Origin: a virus
IMG/VR virus record: IMGVR_UViG_3300044624_003294
Location: 1-44,333 of that record
Reading direction: 5' to 3' (one strand)
DNA length: 44,333 nt
Both the position numbers and the translations under genes were made by a program. Each line of letters starts with the position of its first letter. Position 1 is the first letter of the stretch. The notes beneath the pieces are model-generated. The model was given only the letters and a program-made list of their open reading frames with translations, did not search any database and was not told the origin of the DNA. This document shows positions 24,401 through 31,511 of the stretch, piece after piece.

Positions 24401-24563
24401 GATTTAAAACAATTCCAGGAGGCAACGAACCTGCAATTATTTTATATTGCAGATTTGGAGCAGAATCATCAGGAACTATAGCTTGAAGATTAAGCTCGTA
24501 AAACTCTTGTTCTTGTATTGTACCTAAATTGCCTTTAGGGGTTTTCCAGATTGGTGCAGCCAT
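21405..24563 (-). CDS. large tail protein with Ig-like (He_PIG) repeats
   Basis: 1052 residues. At least four repeats of putative-Ig / dystroglycan-like type carry LPPGIVLNQTTGLVSGQP, LPNGLSLSKNTGIISGF, LPPGLMISEETGWLYGYIP and LPQGLRLLDNGLIVGRAS within the first 450 residues. The second half lacks these and is rich in Asp and Tyr. Such proteins are long tail fibres or baseplate adhesins that bind surface glycans. There is no Shine-Dalgarno; an AATAAATA box lies five bases before the ATG. Confidence 0.75.
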   Translation of the reverse strand: MAAPIWKTPKGNLGTIQEQEFYELNLQAIVPDDSAPNLQYKIIAGSLPPGIVLNQTTGLVSGQPKDLYRFRGVPFDVAEDVTNTFCCRAINLRTSQVADRTFSLTVTGQDAPTIVSNIEELGIVFDGNYAEFQITAIDLDRETLTYYISNGALPNGLSLSKNTGIISGFVQPNEFLEVGSLVGWSTEIGWDENPWDFNARNTSKRFEFDVSVTDGKDVVSRKFNIYIISKDSLTADNETITVNGYYEIITADLDNKRNPIIATPSTDLGTYAHDNYFAYQFKAVDYDYDAVSFSMLVSENIGFDNETNGFDSTLLDIGEFELPPGLMISEETGWLYGYIPRITPAQKEYEFGIYAYKRNYTEYKSEIVRFKITIVGDLKYVVNWLSPSDLGNVTAGEVSELSVEAANALNKKLIYTLEIGSKSRLPQGLRLLDNGLIVGRASFEVTSFDKNTLTFDKNVREFGALLTETTVDKNYTFTVRANDIDNVLITYKTFTIKLLSTYNRPYESLYLRALPGLEDKEVYNQVVFNSDIIPDNFVYRNGDPYFGKQRSLDVLVLSGINPSTASEYVQAMAINHYRKKLLLGKPEVARALDVNGNVKYEVLYLPMKDDNGSLSKSVDLRTKIKRNVHVDSLDPTIDLNYFTVNGYDRIVYPNALQSMRTQIRDTLGFVDFEVLPTWMKSKQEDGRIPYWIPAMVLAYLKPGTGNQVKFLINRLFEYDLKDISFEVDRYIWDCNLSANYNAITNTYLDSNLTTFDADIRQGSDVLVFSFAADGSTVSFDTDIQIETGILTVVIEKYILGEDSTLTLDRSVQVEDIDFYRDGSAIVFETAPDASATVIINYASSELLEADYAVNVPFNKIDGMNRDYIDDVLGGFDSAITVYEGKRIIFARQEQYPGYIEPDNGWIQNLTTWDDGNVWDDPNIGWDEYRIVPGYNENQEDPEIDNERAGVWEVTIDEFNLIRLEFVERVIAGQRIAVNNGSVYGGKIVRYGPLTRFDIGETVPSYRIISEQARGIETIFDGGSTRFVENISIYQTPDEGDKYLVFPRVNIFA

Positions 24564-24568
24564 ACAAC

Positions 24569-24576
24569 TATTTATT
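24569..24576 (-). promoter_or_regulatory. T4-late-like promoter box (AATAAATA)
   Basis: AATAAATA on the minus strand, five bases before the ATG of the large fibre gene. Its 3' end abuts the stop of the upstream fibre gene. No Shine-Dalgarno is present, so the mRNA may start at the ATG. Confidence 0.55.
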
Positions 24577-26547
24577 TTAAATAGTTGAAACTAGAAACCA
24601 TCCGTTTGAATCACAAGCTAAAGAATGTGCTGTATTTGGATCAATACTCGCAATAATTGCACTCGTATCTTCATCTACTAAGTTATAGCTATATGTTGAT
24701 GAACGATTATTGAAAATAATAACCCTCCCAACAGCATTTCCGCTATCACTTGACAAGTAAATGTTAATATCACTAGCAGTTGGGGTATATGAGTATATAG
24801 TTTTAACTGGATTCAATATAAAATCGTCGCTTATATTACCTTCAGTGATTCCACCTTTTACGTGTTGAGTTGTCTTTATTACACCGTGTACTTGTAATTT
24901 TTCTCCGGTATCTGCGAACCCATCTTTATCAGTTACACCTGAACCAATAATCCAATTCTTAGTGTGTCCTTTAATTCGACCTGCTTCAGCTGTGTATCGT
25001 ATACCGTTAGTATGAAATAAAACATCATGGCCTGTCATAGTACCGATAGTTAATTTACTGCCGTTATTGTAAACATAGCTATCGCCGCTTTGCCCTATAG
25101 TAAATGGATAGTTTGCATCTAGAAGCTGACGAATAGTAATTGTTTGTCCAGCAGCAGGAACATTATAGAATTTAATTTTATCAAATTGAACGGTATAATC
25201 AATGCCTGCAGATTGTAATATGCCATTTACTTTAACTTCAACACTGTCAGAAGCTAGTGCAATCGTAGGAGCAAAAGCTGCTTTTGCTGTGCTACTATTA
25301 AGACTATGTGTTCCAATATAATAAACAGCGTCACCAGTTGATGTAAATGTTTCTAATACGTGATCTTTTGGTGTAGCATTAGACCAATCTGTTTCATTAT
25401 AAACATCCCCACTCGATGACCCTTGTTCAAATATTCCAGTAGTTCCTTCAAATATATTACATACACGAATTCTAATTTCAGCTATATTTGCAGGATTTTC
25501 AACTATTTCATCAATTTGTCCTCGAGCTAAAATACTTGAGCCGTCATTAAGATCATATTGAACAACAGTATCTCCAATTTGCCATGTAGTAGCATCACTG
25601 CTGTCATCAAAATATATGTACTGTAAGCTACCGTCCCAACCAGTATTATTTTGTCCGATATCACAGAAGTTATAAAAATCTGAACCATCGTTAGTGAAAA
25701 CAACAATATCTGAACAGGCAAATTTTCCGCTGCCTTTATTTTGAACACCAATTTGTGTAAAATTATCTGCGTTACCAGTAGCTTGTAATACCGGGTTAAC
25801 CATCGGAGTAGATCCAGCACCTACAATTAATTTTGTTGAAACATAAACGTTTCCAGTACCATTTGGTCTAAACTCAATTGTGCCATTTACGGCGCCTGTT
25901 GAAATTTGATTATCTCTAATAAGCAAATCTCCTAGGAATGAGTCCCCAACAGTTGTTAATGTAGAGAATCTTGCTTCAGCTGGAGTTGCATCCCCAATGA
26001 TGGTGCTATTAATTTTTCCACCGTTAATATTTGCGTTTGGTGTATAAATGTTTGCAGAATTTATAGTTCCACCAATATACACATTGCGGTATTTTAAACT
26101 AGGAGTACCAATATCAAATGTATTATCAAATGTTGGTATAATGTCATCATAAACAGTAGAATTTAAAATTAATCTATCGACATTAGAATCAGCGCCAATA
26201 GTTACGCTTCCTTTTACCTTGAGATTGCCTTCCATTAACATACGATTGTTTACGTCAACTTCTTCAGTGTTAATTTTTACATTTCCAGCAAAAAATGTAT
26301 CTTTTGTAATATAGGTAGTAGCAGCAATAGTTAAATTACCAACGTTATTAGTGGTAATTGTCATATCGCCCCCAATACCTAATACATTGCCTGATACACC
26401 AATACTTGTGCCAGTTTGAGTTTGATCGCCACCTGTACGTGAATAAAGTTCAATTAAATTTTCGTTAACTTTTGACATGGCATCGCGAAGCTTATCGCCA
26501 GTACCATCGTTTGCATTGGTTCCTAGATTAATATTCTGACGTGCCAT
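24577..26547 (-). CDS. tail fibre protein
   Basis: 656 residues. It begins LGTNANDGTGDKLRDAMSKV-NLIELYSRTGGD, a T4-like fibre attachment motif also found in the next gene. Then long beta-helix-like stretches (IYTPNANINGGKINSTIIGD) and a C-terminal domain with SDINIYLSSDSGNAVGRVII. GGTAAGGAA lies before the ATG. Likely a structural fibre subunit. Confidence 0.8.
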   Translation of the reverse strand: MARQNINLGTNANDGTGDKLRDAMSKVNENLIELYSRTGGDQTQTGTSIGVSGNVLGIGGDMTITTNNVGNLTIAATTYITKDTFFAGNVKINTEEVDVNNRMLMEGNLKVKGSVTIGADSNVDRLILNSTVYDDIIPTFDNTFDIGTPSLKYRNVYIGGTINSANIYTPNANINGGKINSTIIGDATPAEARFSTLTTVGDSFLGDLLIRDNQISTGAVNGTIEFRPNGTGNVYVSTKLIVGAGSTPMVNPVLQATGNADNFTQIGVQNKGSGKFACSDIVVFTNDGSDFYNFCDIGQNNTGWDGSLQYIYFDDSSDATTWQIGDTVVQYDLNDGSSILARGQIDEIVENPANIAEIRIRVCNIFEGTTGIFEQGSSSGDVYNETDWSNATPKDHVLETFTSTGDAVYYIGTHSLNSSTAKAAFAPTIALASDSVEVKVNGILQSAGIDYTVQFDKIKFYNVPAAGQTITIRQLLDANYPFTIGQSGDSYVYNNGSKLTIGTMTGHDVLFHTNGIRYTAEAGRIKGHTKNWIIGSGVTDKDGFADTGEKLQVHGVIKTTQHVKGGITEGNISDDFILNPVKTIYSYTPTASDINIYLSSDSGNAVGRVIIFNNRSSTYSYNLVDEDTSAIIASIDPNTAHSLACDSNGWFLVSTI

Positions 26548-26557
26548 TTAAAATTCC

Positions 26558-26947
26558 TTACCAAGTGCTACCAATAGCAGCTCTTTTCCAAATATTTGTT
26601 GATCCATTGTAATCAGCAGTGCAGACATAAATGTAGCTTGCATTCCATGCAATCATACCTGCTTTATCGCCTGCTGCTCCAACAGAACTTGCAGGTGTTT
26701 TGCTTGTATTGATAGTAATGCTGTCGTCAACAACTACTACACGTCCTGCGGCGTTTGGAACTAGCTCAATGTTGCCGTTTGAATTAAGTGCTTCAATTTG
26801 ATTATCGCTAATATCTAAATTAGACCCAGCAGCACCTCTAGCGTAGAGCTCTGCAAAATTTTGATTGCACTTTGTAAATGCTGTTCGAAGAGGATCGCCG
26901 GTGCCGTCATTTGCAGTGCCGCCAATACTAATTACTTGTTGTGCCAT
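26558..26947 (-). CDS. short tail fibre protein
   Basis: 129 residues with the shared N-terminal motif (NDGTGDPLRTAFTKCNQNFAEL) and the shared C-terminal module (GDKAGMIAWNASYIYVCTAD then IWKRAA). It is effectively the two end modules of the larger fibres joined without a shaft. AAGGG before the ATG; a CATAAATA box at 26971. Confidence 0.75.
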   Translation of the reverse strand: MAQQVISIGGTANDGTGDPLRTAFTKCNQNFAELYARGAAGSNLDISDNQIEALNSNGNIELVPNAAGRVVVVDDSITINTSKTPASSVGAAGDKAGMIAWNASYIYVCTADYNGSTNIWKRAAIGSTW

Positions 26948-26970
26948 AAATATCTACCCTTTTATTTAGA

Positions 26971-26978
26971 TATTTATG
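26971..26978 (-). promoter_or_regulatory. T4-late-like promoter box (CATAAATA)
   Basis: CATAAATA on the minus strand, 23 bases before the ATG at 26947, with a Shine-Dalgarno between. It heads the tail-fibre operon that runs to the terminator near 18380. Confidence 0.55.
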
Positions 26979-26986
26979 CGTTTCGA

Positions 26987-27319
26987 TTATACTGCGAAAC
27001 TTTTACCGCACCCACAACTTGATGTTTCGTTTGGATTTCTAAGCTTTAGTGCGCTGCCCGCTAGATCTGTCACATAGTCCAATTCAGTACCAGCAACATA
27101 CATAAAGCTCATGCCATCAACTAGGAAGTTTCTACCAAACCCAAGATCTATTTCAAAGTCCATAGGATCTTTTTCTTCAGTGAAGGAATAGTCATAGCTG
27201 AATCCAGCACATCCGCCGCCCTTTACACTGAGCTTAACATAGCGACTTCCGCCGCCATTGTTGGCTTTTAGAAGCTGATCGTTTAGATAATTCTTGGCTG
27301 TTTCAGTAATAGTGATCAT
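26987..27319 (-). CDS. A-type iron-sulfur carrier (IscA/ErpA/HesB family)
   Basis: 110 residues. KGGGCAGFSY (C37) and SSCGCGKSF (C102 and C104) are the three conserved cysteines of A-type Fe-S carriers, which deliver clusters to apo-proteins. Such genes occur in marine T4-like phages. Two radical SAM proteins in this window need 4Fe-4S clusters, so it may support them. That link is inference. Promoter at 27326-27354. Confidence 0.9.
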   Translation of the reverse strand: MITITETAKNYLNDQLLKANNGGGSRYVKLSVKGGGCAGFSYDYSFTEEKDPMDFEIDLGFGRNFLVDGMSFMYVAGTELDYVTDLAGSALKLRNPNETSSCGCGKSFAV

Positions 27320-27325
27320 GATTGT

Positions 27326-27354
27326 ATTGTATTTAATAGTTATACACAGGTCAA
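27326..27354 (-). promoter_or_regulatory. sigma70-like promoter for the Fe-S carrier
   Basis: TTGACC, a 17-base spacer, TACAAT on the minus strand. The -10 ends seven bases before the ATG, so the leader is very short or absent. Confidence 0.55.
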
Positions 27355-27416
27355 TATTGGCGTAGAGTTTTATTATATTTTAATTCTAATAGATATGTGC
27401 TTAACTACTACTGTTG

Positions 27417-27432
27417 CTGGGCATAGTCCCAG
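27417..27432 (+). promoter_or_regulatory. small hairpin before the lysin gene
   Basis: CTGGG and CCCAG arms with a six-base loop in the 5' leader, ending 18 bases before the lysin ATG and before its AAAGGA ribosome-binding site. It could stabilise the message or modulate expression. No known riboswitch is recognised. Confidence 0.35.
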
Positions 27433-27450
27433 GGACAGAAAGGACAGAAA

Positions 27451-27903
27451 ATGACAAGACACATGGTTTCAGCCATGGTCTTGGCGCTATTTGTCAGTTT
27501 TGCCACTGGGCATTCTGATCAAGCTACAGCCACAACTGTAGCCGCAGCCAAGACCTATCAAGGAATGACGGAGGGTAAGCATAGCGGATCCCTTAGTAAA
27601 CTCCTTAAGGTAAATCCAAGGAAGACCCCTTGGTGTGCAGCATTTGCTAATGCTATACTAAAGAAGAAGGGAAAGAAAGGGACAGGCAGTTTAGCTGCAA
27701 GAAGCTTCTTTGCCTGGGGCAAGAAAGTATCCAAGCCACAGCAGGGTGATATTGTTATCATCAAAACAAAGCGTGGTTATCATGTTGGATTCTTTGTTGG
27801 CTTTAAGGGCGACAAGGTCTTGGTGATTGGAGGCAATCAGAGCAATAGCGTTAAGATCACAGCCTATTCTAGAAAAAGCGTAGCTCAATTTAGAAGAGGG
27901 TGA
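27451..27903 (+). CDS. exported NlpC/P60-like endolysin (TIGR02594 type)
   Basis: 150 residues. Residues 1-27 look like a signal peptide or signal-arrest sequence (VSAMVLALFVSFATG). The enzyme domain has TPWCAAFANAIL with C62, GDIVIIKTKRGYHVGFFVG with H111, and VIGGNQSNSV with N129, a Cys-His peptidase pattern found in phage amidase and endolysin proteins of the TIGR02594 family. It would cut peptide cross-links in the cell wall. AAAGGA lies upstream; a strong terminator follows. Export by Sec would make a holin less necessary. Confidence 0.75.
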   Translation: MTRHMVSAMVLALFVSFATGHSDQATATTVAAAKTYQGMTEGKHSGSLSKLLKVNPRKTPWCAAFANAILKKKGKKGTGSLAARSFFAWGKKVSKPQQGDIVIIKTKRGYHVGFFVGFKGDKVLVIGGNQSNSVKITAYSRKSVAQFRRG

Positions 27904-27910
27904 TAAAAGG

Positions 27911-27939
27911 GAGGGGTAGGCAACTGCCCCTCTTTTTTT
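27911..27939 (+). terminator. rho-independent terminator after the lysin
   Basis: GAGGGG at 27911-27916 and CCCCTC at 27927-27932 form a six-pair stem with a ten-base loop, followed by seven T. The late box of the next gene begins right at the end of the T run. Confidence 0.85.
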
Positions 27940-27946
27940 ATAAATA
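27939..27946 (+). promoter_or_regulatory. T4-late promoter box (TATAAATA)
   Basis: A perfect TATAAATA, the T4 late consensus, five bases before the ATG of the kinase-like gene. There is no ribosome-binding site between, so transcription would begin at about the start codon. Confidence 0.7.
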
Positions 27947-27951
27947 TTTCT

Positions 27952-28518
27952 ATGAAGATAGATGAATTAGTTGGGTATAAGAATAAACCAGAGTATAAAG
28001 CAGTAAAAGATACTGGTTTTATGTTTGGGTATGGCGGGCTAAAAGACAAGCTCGATGAATTAGGTTACCAAAAGTATAACTTAGGCAGCGGATTATATGC
28101 TTCAGTTTATGCTAGACCTGAAGACAACTTTGTAATCAAAATATTCAGTCCAGATATGGGATATAAAAGATATTTGGACTATATGCAGACAAATATTCAA
28201 AATCCTTACGTTCCTAAATTACGTGGTAAACCAGTTAAGCTTCCTAACAATTTTACACTAGTAAGAATTGAAAAGCTTAAAGAAATTGATTTTGAATTGT
28301 TTAAAGAAATTAAATATTTACAGAATCCAAAAGAAGGTGATCACGTTTATAGAGCTATTAGAAAAAAGTTTGAAGACAAGTATCCTCAATTTTTAAACTT
28401 ATTAGATGATTTGGCATCAATGTCAAAACGCGGATCGGGTATAGCGTTAGATATACACCCGGGCAACATTATGATGCGTAATAACTTGCCAGTAATCACA
28501 GATCCATTTGTAGGTTAA
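27952..28518 (+). CDS. miniature protein-kinase-fold protein
   Basis: 188 residues. A glycine-rich loop [10 protein letters not shown] (G45 and G47), a VIKIF lysine (K63), a catalytic-loop-like [10 protein letters not shown] (D167, H169, N172) and a DPF in place of DFG (D184) make a recognisable but very short kinase-like core. The N-terminus MKIDELVG fits the capsid-targeting-like motif shared by other late genes here, with I-D-E as a possible prohead-protease site. The target could be host proteins if it is packaged and ejected. Possibly inactive, given the shortened C-lobe. Confidence 0.65.
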   Translation: MKIDELVGYKNKPEYKAVKDTGFMFGYGGLKDKLDELGYQKYNLGSGLYASVYARPEDNFVIKIFSPDMGYKRYLDYMQTNIQNPYVPKLRGKPVKLPNNFTLVRIEKLKEIDFELFKEIKYLQNPKEGDHVYRAIRKKFEDKYPQFLNLLDDLASMSKRGSGIALDIHPGNIMMRNNLPVITDPFVG

Positions 28519-28742
28519 CGATGGCGGAAACTAATACGACCTTTGTTTAGGTCATATGGAGTCATTTCAACTTCCACTTTATCGCCACTAATAACCTTAA
28601 TACGATTTTGTTTCATCTTACCAGAAAGGTAAGCTACTATTTCGTGTTTCTTGTTGGGCATATCTAGTATGACCCTAAACATGTTGTTTGGCAGAATCTC
28701 ATTGACAATGCCGTCAAATTTAATTGTATCTTCTTTGCTCAT
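28515..28742 (-). CDS. infA: translation initiation factor IF-1 homologue
   Basis: 75 residues, full length for IF-1 and alignable end to end: [20 protein letters not shown] at the start, [15 protein letters not shown] in the middle and [20 protein letters not shown] near the end. This is the S1-like OB fold that binds the ribosomal A site during initiation. There are small changes around residue 28 relative to cellular IF-1. There is no Shine-Dalgarno; a TAATAAATA box lies six bases before the ATG, so it looks late and leaderless. It overlaps the convergent kinase-like gene by four bases. Confidence 0.92.
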   Translation of the reverse strand: MSKEDTIKFDGIVNEILPNNMFRVILDMPNKKHEIVAYLSGKMKQNRIKVISGDKVEVEMTPYDLNKGRISFRHR

Positions 28743-28747
28743 TATAG

Positions 28748-28885
28748 TTATTTATTAAGAACTTTTGCTGTTGATGTAGTTAAGGAACAATTCCAATTAG
28801 GACAGTTTAGCAACGCAGAAATATATAAATCCTGCGTCGCTATAGATTTTTTACATTTTTTACATTTTTCTTTTGACTTAACCAC
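28748..28885 (-). CDS. possible small zinc-finger protein, GTG start
   Basis: About 45 residues with EKCKKCKKS and NCPNWNCS, four cysteines in a treble-clef-like spacing. There is no ATG in the right place. A GTG at 28885 overlapping the stop of the preceding gene (GTGGTTAA) is the best start, but it lacks a binding site. The frame is otherwise protein-like. Low to moderate certainty. Confidence 0.4.
   Translation of the reverse strand: MVKSKEKCKKCKKSIATQDLYISALLNCPNWNCSLTTSTAKVLNK
28749..28757 (-). promoter_or_regulatory. T4-late-like promoter box (TAATAAATA) before infA
   Basis: TAATAAATA on the minus strand, six bases before the infA ATG. It also contains the stop codon of the upstream small zinc-finger frame. 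Confidence 0.55.
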
Positions 28886-29273
28886 GTCGACTTTTTGTGC
28901 CAACTGTTTTAAGGTCAGTGTCAGGAGTACAGTATTGTAGTCCGCCTTTGTTATAAAGCGGCATAACACGACTCGCTTTATCGAGAATAGCTTTTTGAAT
29001 GTGTGCCGGTTCTTTATGTAGATTAGCCATAACACCTGACTGTGTGCCAGAACCTACAACGTTACTATATTGGACCTTAGTGTATTCGTACTTTGGCATT
29101 TCAGCACGATGATTTTCCTTAGCAACACGGGCTTGAACACTAGCACGATCAAGTCCACGTGCCTTAAGCCATGCAGCATGTTCTGCATCTGCCTTAATTT
29201 GCCTTGCAGACTTTTTCTTCTTCTTACCTGAAGCATTAGTAGTAAGATATGGCCCAACCATATGCATTGTCAT
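28878..29273 (-). CDS. hypothetical basic protein
   Basis: 131 residues, Lys-rich near the start (SGKKKKKSARQIKADAEHAA). The rest is helical with KYEYTKVQYSNVVGSGTQSG and a C-terminal YNKGGLQYCTPD segment. No family is named. The start lies within the last bases of the membrane protein gene, so the two are coupled. Confidence 0.6.
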   Translation of the reverse strand: MTMHMVGPYLTTNASGKKKKKSARQIKADAEHAAWLKARGLDRASVQARVAKENHRAEMPKYEYTKVQYSNVVGSGTQSGVMANLHKEPAHIQKAILDKASRVMPLYNKGGLQYCTPDTDLKTVGTKSRRG

Positions 29274-29527
29274 TAGACAGTGCTTTCCTTCTTAAGGGTT
29301 TCCATTACACGTTCGTTATTACGAATTTCATTCTTACGCTTAAACTCAGCGATAGAAAATGTAAACCATCCAACGTAACCAACAGCAAAAGTTCCAACAA
29401 GAACTAAGGCAGCAACGGGAGGGAGTTGGGTAATAACATACATGGAACCAAAGAATGCAGCAATTGCTAAAATAGCAGTGCCAAGTACTTTGCCCCAAAG
29501 AAGGAAGAAACGCTTATCGTAGTTCAT
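29273..29527 (-). CDS. small two-span membrane protein
   Basis: 84 residues with two hydrophobic segments (GTAILAIAAFFGSMYVI and ALVLVGTFAVGYVGWFTF) and a charged C-terminal tail. The topology would fit a holin or an envelope protein; the basis is hydrophobicity only. Confidence 0.6.
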   Translation of the reverse strand: MNYDKRFFLLWGKVLGTAILAIAAFFGSMYVITQLPPVAALVLVGTFAVGYVGWFTFSIAEFKRKNEIRNNERVMETLKKESTV

Positions 29528-29598
29528 ATTTTAACTCCAATTGACTATGCTACTAACATAGCATCTTTAAGTTTTTTGTCTATTGTAAATTTGGCAAT

Positions 29599-29751
29599 TT
29601 ACTTGCAAACTTTGTCCAATTCAGCAATTGTTTCAGTTAACCATTCTTCAATGGTTCGTTTATCTTCTTTGCCTTTTTCCTTATTAATTTTAAGAAGGAT
29701 TAGGTCTTGTCTTAATAGTTCTCGTTTAATCCATAGTGAACCGTGCGCCAT
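29599..29751 (-). CDS. 50-residue hypothetical protein
   Basis: A helical charged peptide (WIKRELLRQDLILLKINKEK then IEEWLTETIAELDKV). AAGGAA lies seven bases before the ATG, formed by the last codons of the previous gene, so coupling is likely. No family is recognised. Confidence 0.55.
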   Translation of the reverse strand: MAHGSLWIKRELLRQDLILLKINKEKGKEDKRTIEEWLTETIAELDKVCK

Positions 29752-29753
29752 CT

Positions 29754-29957
29754 TTATTCCTTAGCAGTGAGAATATCTTTTGCAAGTTGACGTTTAAATG
29801 CAAAAATCTCGTCTTTAATTTTAAGGCGTTCTTGCTTTAAACGCATTAATTCAGCGTCATCAAAACTTTCGCTTTCTTGTAATTGGCCAATTTGCTTGTC
29901 CAATTCACGATGTTTACGGCTCAACGCATCTAAATGATTTTCTTGTTTAATATTCAT
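29754..29957 (-). CDS. YdcH/DUF465-like small coiled-coil protein
   Basis: 67 residues: HLDALSRKHRELDKQIGQLQ then LKQERLKIKDEIFAFKRQ. The L-x-x-x-H-x-x-L-D-x-x-I pattern and LKxxKLxLKDEI tail are those of the DUF465 (YdcH) family, small helical hairpins common in proteobacteria. Function unknown. Confidence 0.65.
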   Translation of the reverse strand: MNIKQENHLDALSRKHRELDKQIGQLQESESFDDAELMRLKQERLKIKDEIFAFKRQLAKDILTAKE

Positions 29958-30202
29958 TTTAATCCTTCTCTTGCTAAAAAATCTAAATCGTAGACAAACA
30001 TTGTTACAGCTTCATCCCATTTTTGGGCAAATTCTATCGCTTGTACAATTGTAGTATTACGTTTTTCGTCATAAGAAAAGGAGCGTGTACGCCAAAACTG
30101 CGTCGCTCCTTTAATAGTATTATCATGCCAACTGGGTTCAAAAGCTACATCGCAACGCACATCATATTTGTTTGTACGCTTATCGATTACGTTTGCAATC
30201 AT
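29954..30202 (-). CDS. hypothetical protein
   Basis: 82 residues, beginning ANVIDKRTNKYDVRCDVAFE, probably a small alpha/beta fold. It overlaps the next gene by four bases (ATGA). It is the first gene after the tRNA pair on this strand. No family is recognised. Confidence 0.55.
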   Translation of the reverse strand: MIANVIDKRTNKYDVRCDVAFEPSWHDNTIKGATQFWRTRSFSYDEKRNTTIVQAIEFAQKWDEAVTMFVYDLDFLAREGLK

Positions 30203-30222
30203 TTAGAACCTCTTTAATAAAT

Positions 30223-30299
30223 TGGTAGCCGTTAACGGGTTCGAACCGCTGACATTTTGGATGTAAACCAAACGCTCTACCAGACTGAGCTAAACGGCT
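30223..30299 (-). tRNA. tRNA-Val (UAC)
   Basis: Cloverleaf on the minus strand: acceptor AGCCGTT/AACGGCT, D-arm GCTC/GAGC, anticodon stem TTTGG/CCAAA with loop TTTACAT (anticodon TAC), T-arm GGTTCGAACCC, and encoded CCA. Confidence 0.9.
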
Positions 30300-30301
30300 A
30301 T

Positions 30302-30375
30302 TGGAGCGGGTGAAGGGAATCGAACCCTCGTCTTTAGCTTGGAAGGCTACGGCTCTACCATTGAGCTACACCCGC
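30302..30375 (-). tRNA. tRNA-Gly (UCC)
   Basis: Acceptor GCGGGTG/CACCCGC, anticodon loop CTTCCAA (anticodon TCC), T-loop GGTTCGATTCC, encoded CCA. One G-A mismatch sits at the base of the anticodon stem. Two bases from tRNA-Val, probably processed from the same transcript. Confidence 0.9.
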
Positions 30376-30426
30376 TTGTTATATTTTTAATAATATGTTT
30401 TATTTAATCCTAAGTCAACAATAATT

Positions 30427-30435
30427 TAATAAATA
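30427..30435 (+). promoter_or_regulatory. T4-late-like promoter box (TAATAAATA)
   Basis: TAATAAATA 14 bases before the ATG at 30450, with a GGGAG ribosome-binding site between. This fits a late virion gene. Confidence 0.6.
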
Positions 30436-30449
30436 GATGGGAGAACAAA

Positions 30450-30902
30450 ATGGCACAAAGAACATTAAAGATAGCACTTTCAAGCAGCGTAGCAGATCCA
30501 GCTGCTGTAGCTACAATTTGGTTAGATAACCAAGTAATTCAAAGTAATTTATCTATAACCAATAATATTAATTCCCCTTATGTTGTTGAACATACATTTG
30601 AAGCAACTGGTTTACACCAATTAAAAATTAGCATGGTTAATGATTTCTTAGACCAAACAAAAGATTTGAATCTAAATGTCAACTATGTTGCATTATCAAA
30701 CGAAGATGGAACATATCCTGCATACACATACCTTGCTACATCCACTGATGTAAATTACCGCACAACAGATTATAGTAGCATACTAACAGATACTATTTGG
30801 GAAGCAGGAAAAAGTTTTGATTTAAGTTTTGATACTAATGCTTTAGTTACATGGTATGATATGTATCAGTACGATATTGATAATCTACCACCAAATGTTT
30901 AA
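30450..30902 (+). CDS. probable virion beta-sandwich protein
   Basis: 150 residues. TLKIALSSSVADPAAVATIW then VVEHTFEATGLHQLKISMVNDF resembles the calcium-dependent xylan-binding-type carbohydrate module pattern (paired strands ending in a ND). By inference it is a decoration or adhesin protein. The late promoter box and GGGAG support expression in the late phase. It lies alone on the plus strand between tRNA clusters. Confidence 0.55.
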   Translation: MAQRTLKIALSSSVADPAAVATIWLDNQVIQSNLSITNNINSPYVVEHTFEATGLHQLKISMVNDFLDQTKDLNLNVNYVALSNEDGTYPAYTYLATSTDVNYRTTDYSSILTDTIWEAGKSFDLSFDTNALVTWYDMYQYDIDNLPPNV

Positions 30903-30906
30903 TTAA

Positions 30907-30982
30907 TGGTGCTGTTAGAGAGATTCGAACTCCCGACCTGATGATTACTAATCAACTGCTCTACCAACTGAGCTATAACAGC
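30907..30982 (-). tRNA. tRNA-Thr (AGU)
   Basis: Acceptor GCTGTTA/TAACAGC, D-arm GCTC/GAGC, loop TTAGTAA giving anticodon AGT, T-arm GAGTTCGAATCTC, encoded CCA. There is a T-T mismatch in the anticodon stem. A34 in a Thr tRNA is unusual for bacteria. It closely resembles the neighbouring tRNA-Thr (UGU), suggesting duplication. Confidence 0.8.
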
Positions 30983-30986
30983 ATTA

Positions 30987-31062
<76 letters not shown>

Positions 31063-31063
31063 A

Positions 31064-31276
31064 TTAACCTAAAAGACTTTTATAAAATGTACTGATGTCT
31101 GCACCAAACAGTGTTATGCTAATAAACAATACAAGCACTGCTCCAATACTCATCCACAACCACCTATTGCTAGGATTATTAGAAAATAAAGCAATTGCAA
31201 TTACTTCATTTCCCATAAGTCTCAGAGACAATTCAAATTTACGATCATCGTCTTCTGGATTAGTTGGATCAGACAT
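31064..31276 (-). CDS. small C-terminally anchored membrane protein
   Basis: 70 residues from the ATG at 31276, after GGAAG. A soluble acidic first half (DPTNPEDDDRKFEL) is followed by one hydrophobic segment (WMSIGAVLVLFISITLFG). Its end is two bases from tRNA-Thr. Function unknown. Confidence 0.55.
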   Translation of the reverse strand: MSDPTNPEDDDRKFELSLRLMGNEVIAIALFSNNPSNRWLWMSIGAVLVLFISITLFGADISTFYKSLLG

Positions 31277-31331
31277 CACACTTCCTATGTACTAAATATA
31301 CTTATACATTATCAGAAAAGGTTTGTCAACA

Positions 31332-31511
31332 ATGGTTTGTAGAAGTTGTGGTATTGGACCAAAAAAAAATTATAAATCATCTAATAAACCAAAAGCAGAA
31401 ATAGTTTCTGCAAAATCTCATCCAGCTAAAGGTGTTATTGACAATACAAAAAGAAAAGTGTCCGTACCAACACGTTCGCCAGCACGGACATTTCCAACCT
31501 TAGGTGAGTAA
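31332..31511 (+). CDS. 59-residue hypothetical protein
   Basis: Starts at the ATG of 31332 with an upstream AAAGG. One CRSCG motif near the N-terminus, then a basic Ser/Lys/Pro-rich disordered tail. The stop abuts the end of the convergent transporter gene without overlap. The protein is too simple to assign, and the gene call is moderate. Confidence 0.45.
   Translation: MVCRSCGIGPKKNYKSSNKPKAEIVSAKSHPAKGVIDNTKRKVSVPTRSPARTFPTLGE

Noticed and set aside
30940-30962. CTGATGA as a hammerhead ribozyme core
   Set aside because: The match lies in the anticodon arm of tRNA-Thr on the opposite strand, with no GAAA and no third stem.
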